A stretch of DNA of 64,000 nucleotides from assembly GCA_020740775.1 (NCBI GenBank), contig JAHEWK010000009.1, positions 3,100,001 through 3,164,000 of the forward strand. The letters are read 5' to 3'. The position numbers and the translations under genes were made by a program. Shown in pieces: positions 45,048 to 55,475 of this stretch. The notes below the pieces were generated by a model, which worked only from the letters and a program-made list of their open reading frames with translations, had not been told where the DNA came from and searched no databases. This DNA comes from Ilyonectria destructans (Eukaryota; Ascomycota; Sordariomycetes; Hypocreales; Nectriaceae). How positions within the stretch are numbered: the first letter of the stretch is position 1; each line of letters starts with the position of its first letter.

Positions 45048-45596
45048 TCAATTACCCTTACCATTCTCCATCATCTTCATGAACACCTATCAAGGTAGTC
45101 AGTACAATGAAAACAGGTCGTGAGGGAGGGTAAAACCGACATCAGAGTTTATCTCAATGCCTGCGTTTTGCATCTCAGTGAACAACTGCAAGTCTGTTAT
45201 CAGCCTCAAATATACAAAAACCCAGAGTATAAACCTACTGTTTGAGCCGCCTCTTGAAACTGCGTATCCATCATGAGCCGAATCATATCCATCTTGCTTG
45301 GAGGTTTGGTAGCGTCGAATCCTATAGCGAATGAGTCAGAGGGAGCCTATGCAGCGCCAGGAATATATTTCCAACATACCCTTTCCCTTGATGATATCAC
45401 CAACTTTCTGCATGGCTGCAATGGCCGGAGGATGTCGGCTCAGCTTCTCAAACGTCTCCCGAATCTCGGGGTCATTCATCATCATTTCCGGCAGGTTGGG
45501 AGGGCCCGCGGCGGCGAAACGCGGGGATGTCGCGTGAATTTGGCGCGTGGCAACGCGCAGCCAAGGCCGTGCAATCAGTCTTCGTGCTGCAAACAT
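45048..45596 (-). CDS. Small mitochondrial-targeted STI1-like domain protein
   Basis: Four exons (45596-45380, 45321-45239, 45185-45141, 45086-45048), 127 residues, with three introns of 53-58 nt. The N-terminus [21 protein letters not shown] is a strong mitochondrial presequence (Arg-rich, no acid). The core [37 protein letters not shown] resembles the STI1/HOP heat-shock chaperonin-binding repeat (M-x-DPE---). A second helix [17 protein letters not shown] follows. The last splice site (GTCGGT donor) was chosen because it gives the hydrophobic end [12 protein letters not shown]. Role unknown; perhaps a chaperone adaptor in mitochondria. Confidence 0.6.
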
Positions 45597-45924
45597 GATG
45601 GAGGAGGTGATGACGATACCGAGGCTGATACTCACGGACTCAGATTTGCGTAGATCAGTAAATGGATGGATGGATTTTATTTCGCCCGGGGGGACACACC
45701 CCAGAGGGCCTTTGCGCTAAGCTATTTTCGTTTCGTACGGTTCTTCCATAATCACCCGAAGCCCCACAATTTCACTTTACTGACTGTTCCAATCTGATGT
45801 ATATGCAGTGACAGGCCTGCTTGAAGGCCAATTTCTCCAAGTGTTCAGCATCCTATCCTCAGCAGCTGAAGCACGGTCTGCCAAAATGAGACTGTATGAT
45901 GTTAGTAGGATTCAATCTGAATAG
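45597..45924. other. Gap between STI1-like gene and LINE 3' end
   Basis: Holds the promoter of the STI1-like gene and the 3' UTR of the LINE; the exact LINE 3' boundary is not visible (no poly-A). Confidence 0.45.
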
Positions 45925-48900
45925 TTAGTGTGCCTGAGGCTTCTGGTCCATGTCAAGCCTCCCCGTTGCAATGGCAAATTTGATCGTCGCCCGTACTGCC
46001 CGCATGTCTGGCGCCCATTTGTCACCGTCAGACGCCGCCTTTCCTCCCAGGAAGTATGATAGGTTTCCCATCTTTGTCTGTGAGCATCGCAGCATGCCTT
46101 CTCGTTGCGCGGTCCATTTTGTGCAGCGGAATAGGAAGTGTTCCACTGTCTCTGATGCTTGCCCGCATTCGCAAGTGTCCGATTCCATTGCTCCTATCTT
46201 GCACAGAAAGCTGTTAAGTCTCGCCATTCCGGTGCGGAGCTGCGACAGTACGTCTGCTTCCTTCCTCTTCAGCGGGTCATATAGAGTACGGGTATGCTTG
46301 CTTGGCAGTGCCGTGTCTATCTGCTTCGAGTATTTCCCGACTCTTTCTGGTAGTGTTCTTGTTTGCCGCTGCTTGGTTATCGCTAGTCTTATCCTTGTGG
46401 ATCTTGCTAGATGTGGTGGCACGTCTGGTCTGCATTCTCCTTCTGTGGCCTTCCGCGCTGCTGCTTTGGCTTTTGTTCCCAGCGCGAAATCCTCTTCTCC
46501 TGCTGGAACCCACAACATCCGGAGAGAGTGGCCCTCGTCTTCGAGACGCTTGATATGGTCGTATATTTGCCGTATGATCTGTTGGCCGGATTGTTGTCGT
46601 GGCCGCCGTATGACTTCTAGTGCGGAGCGGCTGCTCGTCATGACAGTCATATCCCGCCGGCAGAGTCCAGACGGCATACATCTCAATACCATCTCTATAG
46701 CTCCTAGCTCGGCGATGTATAGGTTCAGCTCCTCCGTCAATCCGAGAGTGATGGAGTAGCTGGCCACTACCTCGTCATCGTTATTGATCGCCGTGTCTCG
46801 TACGACACCTCCCATGCCTACCATGCCCCTTCTCTGCGAGGAGCAGGTGGCAATGACTATGCCATCCACCCTCTTTGCTTCTTCCGCCGCTCTCTCCCGG
46901 TCAGGGTCGCACGACACCGGGATACGGTCTCGCCATGGTGGTAACGCGTACTCCCGAATGATCTCCATTCGTTCAGTGGCTGTTTCCCCTTGTACTTGAG
47001 CAATCCTCTGCATCGGCGATACGAATCGGCGACACACTTTCACTTTCAGTGTCGCCAACGGGTGTGTCCTGGGAAGGGTCCGGAGGTTGATCCAAAACCT
47101 TGTTGCCGCTTGCGCATGCCGTTCTTGCACCGATTGGATGCTAGCTTCGGCCTCTGCCACCGCCGTTGCGACGGTCCGGAAAGCTCCCGTGATCGCCTGT
47201 GCTCCAACCATCTGTGCCTTGTCCAGCCAAGCAGCTTCTCTAATGCCACATGAGTGCGCCCACACGCTGGACGCATAGTCCATGGTGGGAGCTACTGTTG
47301 CTACGAACAGTTGTCTTGCCGTCCGCGGTGACAGCATTTTCAGTCTTCTCAAACACATAGCAGCCGAGAGCCCCTTTGCGGCGGCTCTAGCTATGTGTTC
47401 CTTGTACCGCAGTTTCGCGTCCATGACCACTCCCAGGATCTTGGCGCTCGCTTTGGGTTTGACTACTTTTCCTTTGATCATGAACGGTTTGTCGCTGGTA
47501 CGCGCGGCGTTTCGCGTGAAATGCACGATGGCCGTTTTGTCTCCGTTGAACGTCGCACCGCTCCGTCTTTCCCAGCCCAGTGCTTCGTCTATAATTGATT
47601 GGATGCCGGCTCGATTCTCCTCCGCTGTTGGTCCCACTACCCAGGCTGAGTAGTCGTCCACGAATGCCATCGAACCACCTCTTGCGTTGATTCTTCTCTG
47701 CACTAAATCTGCATTGAAGAACAAGAACAACACCGACGACAGCGGTGATCCTTGCGGGAGACCTGCCTGTGGCAACTCCCGTAGCTGTGACGTGTGCCCA
47801 TTTACCACCACGGTGGCCATTCGTCCAGAGCAGAAGGCGTCAATCCATCTCACCAGTCCACCAGGTATGCCTCTCGCCTTCAGCCTCTCCAGTAGTCGTT
47901 CTTTGAACACTCCATTGTAAGCGCCTTTGACGTCGAAACTGATTAGACTGAGCACCCTGCCGGCCCTCCATGCCTTATAGATCTGCTCCTGCAGCAGTAT
48001 CAGTGCTTGTTCGGCTGACCTTCGCTTCCTTGCCCCGAAGTGGTTTGCGGGCAGCAGTCCATAGCTCTCCACAACATAGGATATCCGCTCTGCAACGACT
48101 GCCTCGAGTATCTTGCCCAGTGTTGACAGCAGCGATATCGGTCTCCATGCCTTGGCCACTGTGTAGTCTCCCTTATCTGCTTTCTTTAGCGGGATGATCT
48201 TCGCACTCCTCCATTGGTGGGGTACCACACCATCCCTGAGGGATGAGTCGAAGAGGTGCAAGACACGGTATCTAACCACTAGCCAAAGCTGTTTCCACAC
48301 CATTGCTGGCAGACCATCCTCTCCAGGCGCTTTCCAAGGTTTCGCTGATAGCACTTTTCCTTCAACTTCCTCCATGGTGAGGTCTGGCATGTGCACTTCC
48401 CTCCGTTGCGGTCGGTCACCTTCATCTTCAATCCTGGCCGGCAACGGCGGGAAGAACGTGCTGAACAGCTCCTCTGCCTGCTCCACCCTATCTTTCGTGG
48501 TGGAGCCGTCTTGTCTCTTCAAAGGGGGTACCCTGTTGTCCATGATGTCTTTTCCAGGTTTCAAGTATTTGGCCGCCTTCCATATGTTGACATCTTCTGC
48601 CAGGAAATCGTCCCAGTGCAGTTTCTTCCGTTTCCGGATGGCATCATGGTACTCCTTGGATGCTTCCTTGGCCCGTCTTTCCAGGTCGTGCCTCATCTGA
48701 CCTGCTCGCCGCTGTACCCTGGCCTGATTCCGCCAGAACGTATACACCTGCCGAAGTCTTGTCAAATCCTTCGTCCACCAGCGCTTCGCGTACGGTACTG
48801 GTTGTGCTCGGGGCGTCAGCTCGTGGATCGCCTCGAGGATGACCCTCATTAACTGGTCTGTCTGTTCCTGCACGCCGACAGTCCAGGGAAGCTCTCGGAG

Positions 48901-49672
48901 ATTGTCCTCCACCCTGGTTCTGATTGTTGTCCATGGTGCATTCTTGAACAACAGTCTTTCCGCGGCAATCCGATCAGGCCTCGCGAGATCGAACGTCGTT
49001 TGGATCGCCCGGTGGTCCGATCCGTGTTCTGTCGGGTGTATGGAGCACGTCACCATTTCGTCTGCCACTTCCGCCGTCGCCAGCACCAGGTCGATTGTGC
49101 TTTCCTTGTCGGGGCCTTGCCATGTCTTTGTGCCTCTCGGGAGAAGGCTGCAAAGACCGTGTTCGTTCATGAGGTCGATGATCGGTTCGGCCTCGCTTTG
49201 CCTTACCAATGGCACGTCGTCTCCTCCCCACAGCCGGTCGTGCTGGTTAAAATCTCCTGCCAGTAAGACGTCCACCACCATCCCTGTCCTGCTCCTGAGG
49301 TCGAGGATCACCTGGTGCAGGGTATGGCATGTGTGTCGAAGAGTCTGAGGCTTGCCCCCCGGCACGTACACTGACACGACCAACACTATTCGGTCCGGAA
49401 GTCGTATGGTTGCTGCTGTCAAGTCCGGGGACTGTATTGGTACTTGCTCGGCCTCCAAATCCCTATTCACCCACAACATGCTCCGGATTGGCCATCTGCC
49501 ATCTCTCCAAATTGTGGGAACCATTTTGATCCATTTGGGGTGTCCCATGGGGACTGTGAGAAGTTTGCCGTCAATTTTCCGTGCCTGTGGTTCTTGGATC
49601 GCTATAACTGCAAAATCTTGGTAAATGGCATCGAAGGATGCACTTAACAAAGTGGGGATGATAAGACATTAA
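45880..49672 (-). mobile_element. 5'-truncated non-LTR (LINE) retrotransposon
   Basis: A single minus-strand ORF of more than 1240 codons carries endonuclease, reverse transcriptase, RNase H-like and C-terminal Cys-rich regions. ORF1 and the first roughly 15 residues of the endonuclease are missing, as in 5'-truncated target-primed insertions. The frame enters from a TAA at 49669-49671 with no ATG. Immediately outside, GATAA-type pentamers repeat three times (49679-49693). Unlike the other repeats here it shows no stops or AT enrichment, so it is recent. Boundaries are approximate. Confidence 0.85.
45925..49650 (-). CDS. LINE ORF2 polyprotein (endonuclease-reverse transcriptase), N-terminally truncated
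   Basis: About 1241 residues. The APE-type endonuclease starts within its first strand (FAVIAIQEPQ), then LLAGDFNQHDRLWGG, STIDLVLAT and SDHRAI. The reverse transcriptase has LISFDVKGAYNGV (motif A), LPQGSPLSSVLF (motif B) and AFVDDYSAW (motif C, FVDD). The RNase H-like region keeps YIAELGAIEM and the WVPAG turn, but the positions of the usual Asp residues read ATCSS, MTSSRSAL and GTKAKAA. The end carries a CCHC-like C-x-C-x8-H-x4-C knuckle (CECGQASETVEHFLFRC). With no ATG it is probably not translated from its own start. Many plus-strand frames here are shadows. Confidence 0.85.
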   Translation of the reverse strand: MLSASFDAIYQDFAVIAIQEPQARKIDGKLLTVPMGHPKWIKMVPTIWRDGRWPIRSMLWVNRDLEAEQVPIQSPDLTAATIRLPDRIVLVVSVYVPGGKPQTLRHTCHTLHQVILDLRSRTGMVVDVLLAGDFNQHDRLWGGDDVPLVRQSEAEPIIDLMNEHGLCSLLPRGTKTWQGPDKESTIDLVLATAEVADEMVTCSIHPTEHGSDHRAIQTTFDLARPDRIAAERLLFKNAPWTTIRTRVEDNLRELPWTVGVQEQTDQLMRVILEAIHELTPRAQPVPYAKRWWTKDLTRLRQVYTFWRNQARVQRRAGQMRHDLERRAKEASKEYHDAIRKRKKLHWDDFLAEDVNIWKAAKYLKPGKDIMDNRVPPLKRQDGSTTKDRVEQAEELFSTFFPPLPARIEDEGDRPQRREVHMPDLTMEEVEGKVLSAKPWKAPGEDGLPAMVWKQLWLVVRYRVLHLFDSSLRDGVVPHQWRSAKIIPLKKADKGDYTVAKAWRPISLLSTLGKILEAVVAERISYVVESYGLLPANHFGARKRRSAEQALILLQEQIYKAWRAGRVLSLISFDVKGAYNGVFKERLLERLKARGIPGGLVRWIDAFCSGRMATVVVNGHTSQLRELPQAGLPQGSPLSSVLFLFFNADLVQRRINARGGSMAFVDDYSAWVVGPTAEENRAGIQSIIDEALGWERRSGATFNGDKTAIVHFTRNAARTSDKPFMIKGKVVKPKASAKILGVVMDAKLRYKEHIARAAAKGLSAAMCLRRLKMLSPRTARQLFVATVAPTMDYASSVWAHSCGIREAAWLDKAQMVGAQAITGAFRTVATAVAEAEASIQSVQERHAQAATRFWINLRTLPRTHPLATLKVKVCRRFVSPMQRIAQVQGETATERMEIIREYALPPWRDRIPVSCDPDRERAAEEAKRVDGIVIATCSSQRRGMVGMGGVVRDTAINNDDEVVASYSITLGLTEELNLYIAELGAIEMVLRCMPSGLCRRDMTVMTSSRSALEVIRRPRQQSGQQIIRQIYDHIKRLEDEGHSLRMLWVPAGEEDFALGTKAKAAARKATEGECRPDVPPHLARSTRIRLAITKQRQTRTLPERVGKYSKQIDTALPSKHTRTLYDPLKRKEADVLSQLRTGMARLNSFLCKIGAMESDTCECGQASETVEHFLFRCTKWTAQREGMLRCSQTKMGNLSYFLGGKAASDGDKWAPDMRAVRATIKFAIATGRLDMDQKPQAH

Positions 49673-51589
49673 GCTAGCTTATCTTATCTTATCATGCTCA
49701 AATTTTTGGAGGCCTACCCTAGACATAGAGATACAGGACTTTACATACTTAAATCGACATGCGGCTCATTAATTTTCTGCAAGATGACAGAAGTAAGAGC
49801 GCAATGGCTCTGACAGGTTGTTGCGGCTACACCTAGTCTTTTCCAGTAGACTCAATCGATCGAGCCGCTTAAGTGGCCTGGCTACTTAGTTGACTAGTCT
49901 TACTGTGGTCATTCTCACCCCCGAACAATCAACACGACAAGCATTTGGAGTCACGATCCTCGGGCGTCTTTGTAGATCCTGCCGCCGAGACAGCTGTACC
50001 TACTTAGTGGTCGGCTACGGCGATGAACTTCTGTCAGTTGAAGACAATGTAGAGGACGTCATGAGACTTGCTAAGAATCCCAATTGCCGTCGATGTTGAA
50101 GTACTAGTATATCTATTATGTGACTGGCGATGCTGGGGATTTAGTCGGTCACCTACTAAATGCGGAAACTTACTCCTATTAACGCGCCTGAAAAAGACAA
50201 CAAGGTAACAAATAGTCAGTGGGAGGGGAATCATCCAGTTTCACCGTGTGGTGTTAACGTGGAAAGTTGATCACACTCATTTATACAACGCCAAATCATC
50301 AACATAGACTAAACTACACACAGCAAGTCGGACTATTGTACCTCCAAGTGTGGCCACCTGTCTAGTTCGCATTGAGTTTCACTGTGAATGGCCCCCGGAA
50401 GAGCTCAAATACATCCACCAAGCTCCTTATTAGCTTGCCTGCCGATGCGCATCCAGCAGAATAAGATGTGCACTGTATGATGACTTGAAGAAGACTTGTT
50501 TAGCGTTCTTAGTCTGCGAGGCAATATTGCCACCTTCCAAGACAGTGATCCCGATGAACCTCTGCTGAAAATTATAAAACCTGACCTTAGCGGATTCCAA
50601 GGAGTTCCCATGGAGAAGCTGTTCTGGTTTGTAGACGTTAGCCTCGTTAGATTAGGAGACTGACGGCGTCTCCTGTCGCTGTATGGCTCATATCGGAGTT
50701 GTGAGGTGCTATCCTGCGCCATCAGTGAATTTAATGGCTGGTATGTTGAAAAAGAACATTATTTGCGCAGCTTTTAGTTCTGACAGTTTGGGTAAACCCT
50801 AACATGGGTGAGGATAGATGACTATTTTAGAGCCACTTGTATTAGGTAGGATTCCGTACGTGGATATTGCAGCAGGTGATGTACGAATCCCATTGCTATT
50901 AACATTCATTCCTATCTTTGACTTTTACTCTGTTACAATGCACATGACGTAACTAACGAAGGTAAAACGGCTACATAGAGCTGAACTGGGTAACATTCGC
51001 TTTCTCTGCCTGGTTGTCTACCTTTTCGCCCGCACATCACCATGGTGCGTGTACAGTGAGCTTTCTACCAATCGTCCTGCATCCTGAATTGCACCGAGTA
51101 CCTACGGCACAGAGGTTGACGGTTAGGTGGGGTCAGCTGTTAATCGGTCCGTTTCCATGCCATCCTTGATATTTGGATCACAGGCTAAATAGCTCAGACC
51201 CCAGAGTGGCAACGAGGGAGAACCAGTTGACCCCGCGCCGGAAAGGTTTACCCCCCGGACTAGCCAATGTTACTCATACTCCCGGCCATATTTCTCAAAG
51301 AAACTGAGTGGTCTCCGCTTTGATCAAGGGTAGTGGTGGAGCTCATGGCTTGAGTAGCACTCGTGACATGTGTGGGGGGTGGAGAGGCGGGGGAAATCGC
51401 ACCATGATGTGAATTCCGCCGAGAATATAGCCCAAGTTGTGGAGTTTCCTCGGAAGCACTAACGGCCAGACCCAACAATAAATGGGCCTCATCTGATGTG
51501 GTGCAAAGGTATATATACTGTTGCGTGCTCGGGTCATTGGCACGAACTACGTGGCTGTTGACCCAAGTTCAACTTCGTCTCTTCATAAG
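49673..51589. other. About 1.9 kb without a recognised gene
   Basis: Unique-looking sequence; short frames only. The right end is the promoter of the carboxylesterase (TATATATAC at about 51511). Confidence 0.5.
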
Positions 51590-53225
51590 ATGACCACACT
51601 TCTTCAATTCATGCTCCACTGCCTGTGGCTCCTGGCGCCGCTCGTAGTATTCCCACCGTTGTCCTCTGCCCAGTCTGTCAAAATGAGCCTTGGTACTGTG
51701 CATGGTGTGATCGACAGGAGCAATCCTTCGGTTCGGCAATTCCTTGGCATTCCGTATGCCAAAGCTCCCATCGGTGACTTGCGATGGGACCGACCCCATC
51801 CTGCTGAGAAGTTTGGAGACATCCAAGCCAAGAAGCTTCCCCCTAGTTGCCCCCAATACCTCGGCGTGAGCCGGGGTAACTTCTACTCGCAGGAGGTTTT
51901 GGAGTTCAACTTACAAGGCTTGAATAAAACCGGCTCCATCAGTGAAGACTGTCTCACACTTAGTGTCTGGACTCCTTTAGGGGCCCGGAGAGGAGACAAT
52001 CTTCCCGTTCTGATTTACATATATGGAGGCGGGTTCTCAACTGGAGGTCAAGATGTACCCTACCAAATTCCCACCCAGTGGGTTCAGCGAACGAAATCCC
52101 ACATTGTTGTCAGTTTCAATTATCGCATCAACATGTTCGGGTTCCCTCGCTCTGCTGGTATTGAGAGCCAGAATCTCGGCTTATTAGATCAGCGCATGGC
52201 CATCGAGTGGGTGCGGGACAACATCCACTATTTCGGCGGTGACAAAACACGCATATCGCTCTGGGGGCAAAGCGCCGGGGCTATGTCTGTGGCCTAGTAA
52301 GCTCTATCCAACTTGACGGTTTTGGATGTCTTCTTACGCTGTGACAGCTACACCTACGCCTATCCCGAAAACCCCATCGTCAGTAGCCTCATTATGGACT
52401 CGGCCAGTGAATTCACAAATGCCGGATCAGGTGACAGCGCTACAGATCACTCCAACTTTACCTTCGTGGCGGAGAATCTGGGATGCCAGAGAGACTCACC
52501 GGCCGAGGAGTTGGCTTGTATGCGCCAGGTTCCCTACCAGGATATCGAGAATTTTATCCAAGAGTATACTGAGCAAGGGACCACTCCCTCGCTAGCTTTC
52601 AAGCCTGTACCAGATGGCCGACTGGTGTTCAGCAACTATACTGAGCGCTCAGTCTTGGGTGCCCAGGGAAAGATCGTGCGTTCCACTACTCCAAAACTTG
52701 ATTGACTCTAAATTCTGACATATCTCTACAATGTAGCCTGCGATTATCGGCACGGCTGCACAGGACGGCTATCCGTTCGGATATACGGGTAGTGGGGTTG
52801 ATACAATTATCGCAGAGCAAGTCACGCTATCGCTATTTCTCTGCCCAGCTTACAAGACATCATCCAATCGCCTAGCGGCAGGTCTCGATACCTGGCGTTA
52901 TGAATATCGAGGCAACTTTAGCAACGTGTCTCCCGTGCCATACATTGGCGCCTACCACTCATCCGAGTTGCCCATGATCTTTGGCACCCACGGCCTGTTC
53001 CGCGGTCCGTCCACAAAGCTGGAGAAAGCAACTAGCGTTGCGATGCAGGATGCATACCTGACATTCACAGCAACAAGGGGGTCGAGGAAAGCTATGCTCA
53101 AGCACGGGTGGCATGTTTATGAGACGAGCAGAAAAAATTCTTTGCGTATCTTTGGCGAGCGAGTGGCCGATAAGGACGGAAATATCAACGAGCAGGAGCT
53201 GGAATGTAAGCGCTTGTACACATAA
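51590..53225 (+). CDS. Secreted type-B carboxylesterase/lipase
   Basis: Three exons (51590-52296, 52348-52675, 52737-53225), 507 residues. A signal peptide (LLAPLVVFPPLSSAQS) is followed by the family opening VRQFLGIPYAKAPIGDLRW and SEDCLTLSVW. The nucleophile is in GQSAGAMSV near residue 230. The catalytic His is in GAYHSSELPMIFG. The acid region, normally -DEG-F, reads GTAAQDGYPFG, so Asp replaces the usual Glu. A GTAAGC at 53204 could start a further intron giving a different C-terminus. The enzyme would cleave carboxylic esters outside the cell or in the secretory pathway. It is followed by a P450 in the same direction. Confidence 0.85.
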
Positions 53226-53690
53226 TTAACTCAAATAATTGCCCGTCTCCATACATCTTTCCCTGTAGCGCAGTCATCCTATCACTTATTTGCACGTGGG
53301 GTGGCCACAGACTTTTGGCTATCTACTATATCAGTTGCCGCACATGAGTGAGACTTTAGTCAGCCTCTCAGGTACAGAAGGCTACAAGGTAGGTCGCATT
53401 GAGATCCGAGGATATGTCCTTACCCGAGGACAGGTGCTTACCCGAGGACAGGTACTTACCCGAGGAAAGGAGAGATAATGATCATCTGTGAAGCATTCAA
53501 TATATATTTCAGTTGCCGAGGCACCAGCAAATTATTCTTTGTCCGTGTCGTCATGTTGTTTCCGAAAGCTACTTAAGTGGTTCGCCGCCTCGCGGTAGGA
53601 GGGTAGTGGTGCCAAGTGTGAACCTTCGTATACACCACAGCCGCTAGAGAGCAAAGAACCTCAGAACTTGGCGAAGTGACTATACCAAAA
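53226..53690. other. Gap between esterase and P450
   Basis: Contains the 18-bp tandem repeat (53419-53472) and the P450 promoter. Confidence 0.5.
53419..53472. repeat. 18-bp tandem repeat, three units
   Basis: Unit CTTACCCGAGGACAGGTG at 53419, 53437 and 53455; the second copy differs by one base and the third by a few. Non-coding. Confidence 0.9.
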
Positions 53691-55475
53691 ATGTTACTCT
53701 CGAGCAACTTCTCAGAAGCCCTCCGTGGTGCTACGCGGCCTCTCGCTTATGCCCTCATAGCCGTGAGTGGAGCGATATTGAAGCTCCGAAAAGGGAATTG
53801 CACAAAAAGACTGATCCTCGGGAATCTTAGATTATCGCCGTTGTAGTGCTCACGGTACTTGTCATGATGTACAACATCTATCTGAGCCCTCTCAGTACCT
53901 ATCCCGGACCCAAAGCGTCGGCCGCCACGTCAATTCCATATCTGAGGGCAGTGATTACTGGGAACACGTGCGACTATGTCTACAAATTGCATCAAAAATA
54001 TGGAGACGTTGTGCGGATATCGCCAAATGAGCTATCATATACCAGTTCCAAAGCCTGGAAGGATATTAATGCACATCGTCCGGGGCATTCATTACCCGAC
54101 AAGGAGGCGGCGTTCTATGTCGACCCACCCAACGGAGTCCCGTCTCTTTTCTCGTCAAAGAACCACTACCACCCACGCTTGCGTCGCCCCTTGGCTCACG
54201 CCTTCTCCGAGAAGGCTCTGAGGGATCAGGACTCTCTAATTAGAGTCTACATTGATGCACTGATCAAAGGCCTCAAAGATAAGGCATCCAAGGGCGAGGT
54301 TGTGGATGTATGTGCCTGGCTGAACTGGACTACCTTTGACATTATGGGCGAATTGTCGTTCGGCGAGCCCTTTGACTGTCTGAAGAATCAAGAGTTCCAC
54401 CCTTGGGTTAAAGTCATCTTTGACACGGTCCGCGCTACGGCCATCATGGGAGGAATCAGACGGTATCCTGGCGCCCAGAGGGTAGTAGAGTTGTTCGTCC
54501 CAGCCGGGCAGAAGGCGCTGCCCGGGAAGCACCAACAGATGACAGACGAAAAGGTGGCCCGACGTCTGGCCAACGTTACCGACCGACCGGATTTTATGAC
54601 CTCCCTTTTGAAGAACAAGGATAAACAGGAAGCCCTGACGGACCCTGAATTAAGCAGCGGCATGTTTGCAACCATCGTCGCTGGCTCGGAGACGACGGCG
54701 ACTGCCTTATCTGCAACCCTCTATTTTCTATCGAGGAACCCCGAAAAGCTCAAGAAGTTGAAGGAGGAGATCCGCGACATGTTCGAGTCTGACGACCAAA
54801 TTGACATGCTCACCACCAACTCACTTAAGTATACCACTGCTGTCCTGGAAGAGTCCATGCGGATTTATCCTCCTGTTCCGATTGGAATGCCTCGAGTCAT
54901 TCCAAAGGGTGGGCTTACAGTTCTGGGCAAATATCTTCCCGCCGGGGTAAGTCCCTCACCTGGCTTATTTCACATTGGAGATGACAGCTTGTCTTGTGCA
55001 AGTAAGACCTTGGGCAGTGAGGTTGACTCGCTTCTATAGACTATCGTTTCGGTGCATCAATACTCAAGCAACCACTCTCCGAATCATTGGAGAGACCCAG
55101 AGGACTTTGTCCCCGAGCGTTGGTTGGGCGATTCCTACTACGCCGACGACGACCGCAAGATTTTCCAGCCATTTTCTATTGGAGCCCGCAACTGCATAGG
55201 CCAAAAGTGAGTTGATCCCTCTTCCTCTTCTCTTAAATTTTCCATTACACAGAATATATACCTTATTGGAAGCAAACAACACCTCTAACTAACTGAACCT
55301 CGGCAGCCTGGCTTATGCCGAAATGCGTAGTATCCTGGCCAGGCTCATGTACAACTTTGATGTTGAACTGGATGATGTCAGCCAAGATTGGCTGAGCTCA
55401 CAGAAGACGTACATTATATGGGAAAAGGGCCCTCTGAGGCTTAGGTTCACCAATGTCAAGAGCCCAGAAATGTAG
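53691..55475 (+). CDS. Cytochrome P450 monooxygenase (isotrichodermin C-15 hydroxylase/CYP3A-clan type)
   Basis: Four exons (53691-53762, 53831-54946, 55040-55206, 55307-55475), 507 residues. The N-terminal anchor (IIAVVVLTVLVMMYNIYL) is created by joining exons 1 and 2, then the hinge PLSTYPGPK. I-helix AGSETTATAL, K-helix EESMRIYPPVP, the PERW meander and the heme loop FSIGARNCIGQN (Cys near residue 448) are all intact, so it should be active in the ER membrane. The overall pattern is that of fungal secondary-metabolism P450s. Substrate unknown; the esterase upstream and dioxygenases downstream may belong to the same pathway. Confidence 0.92.

Noticed and set aside
45950..49647. Many plus-strand frames (up to 269 codons) across the LINE
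   Set aside because: They are antisense to the conserved EN/RT ORF and their composition is that of a shadow frame.
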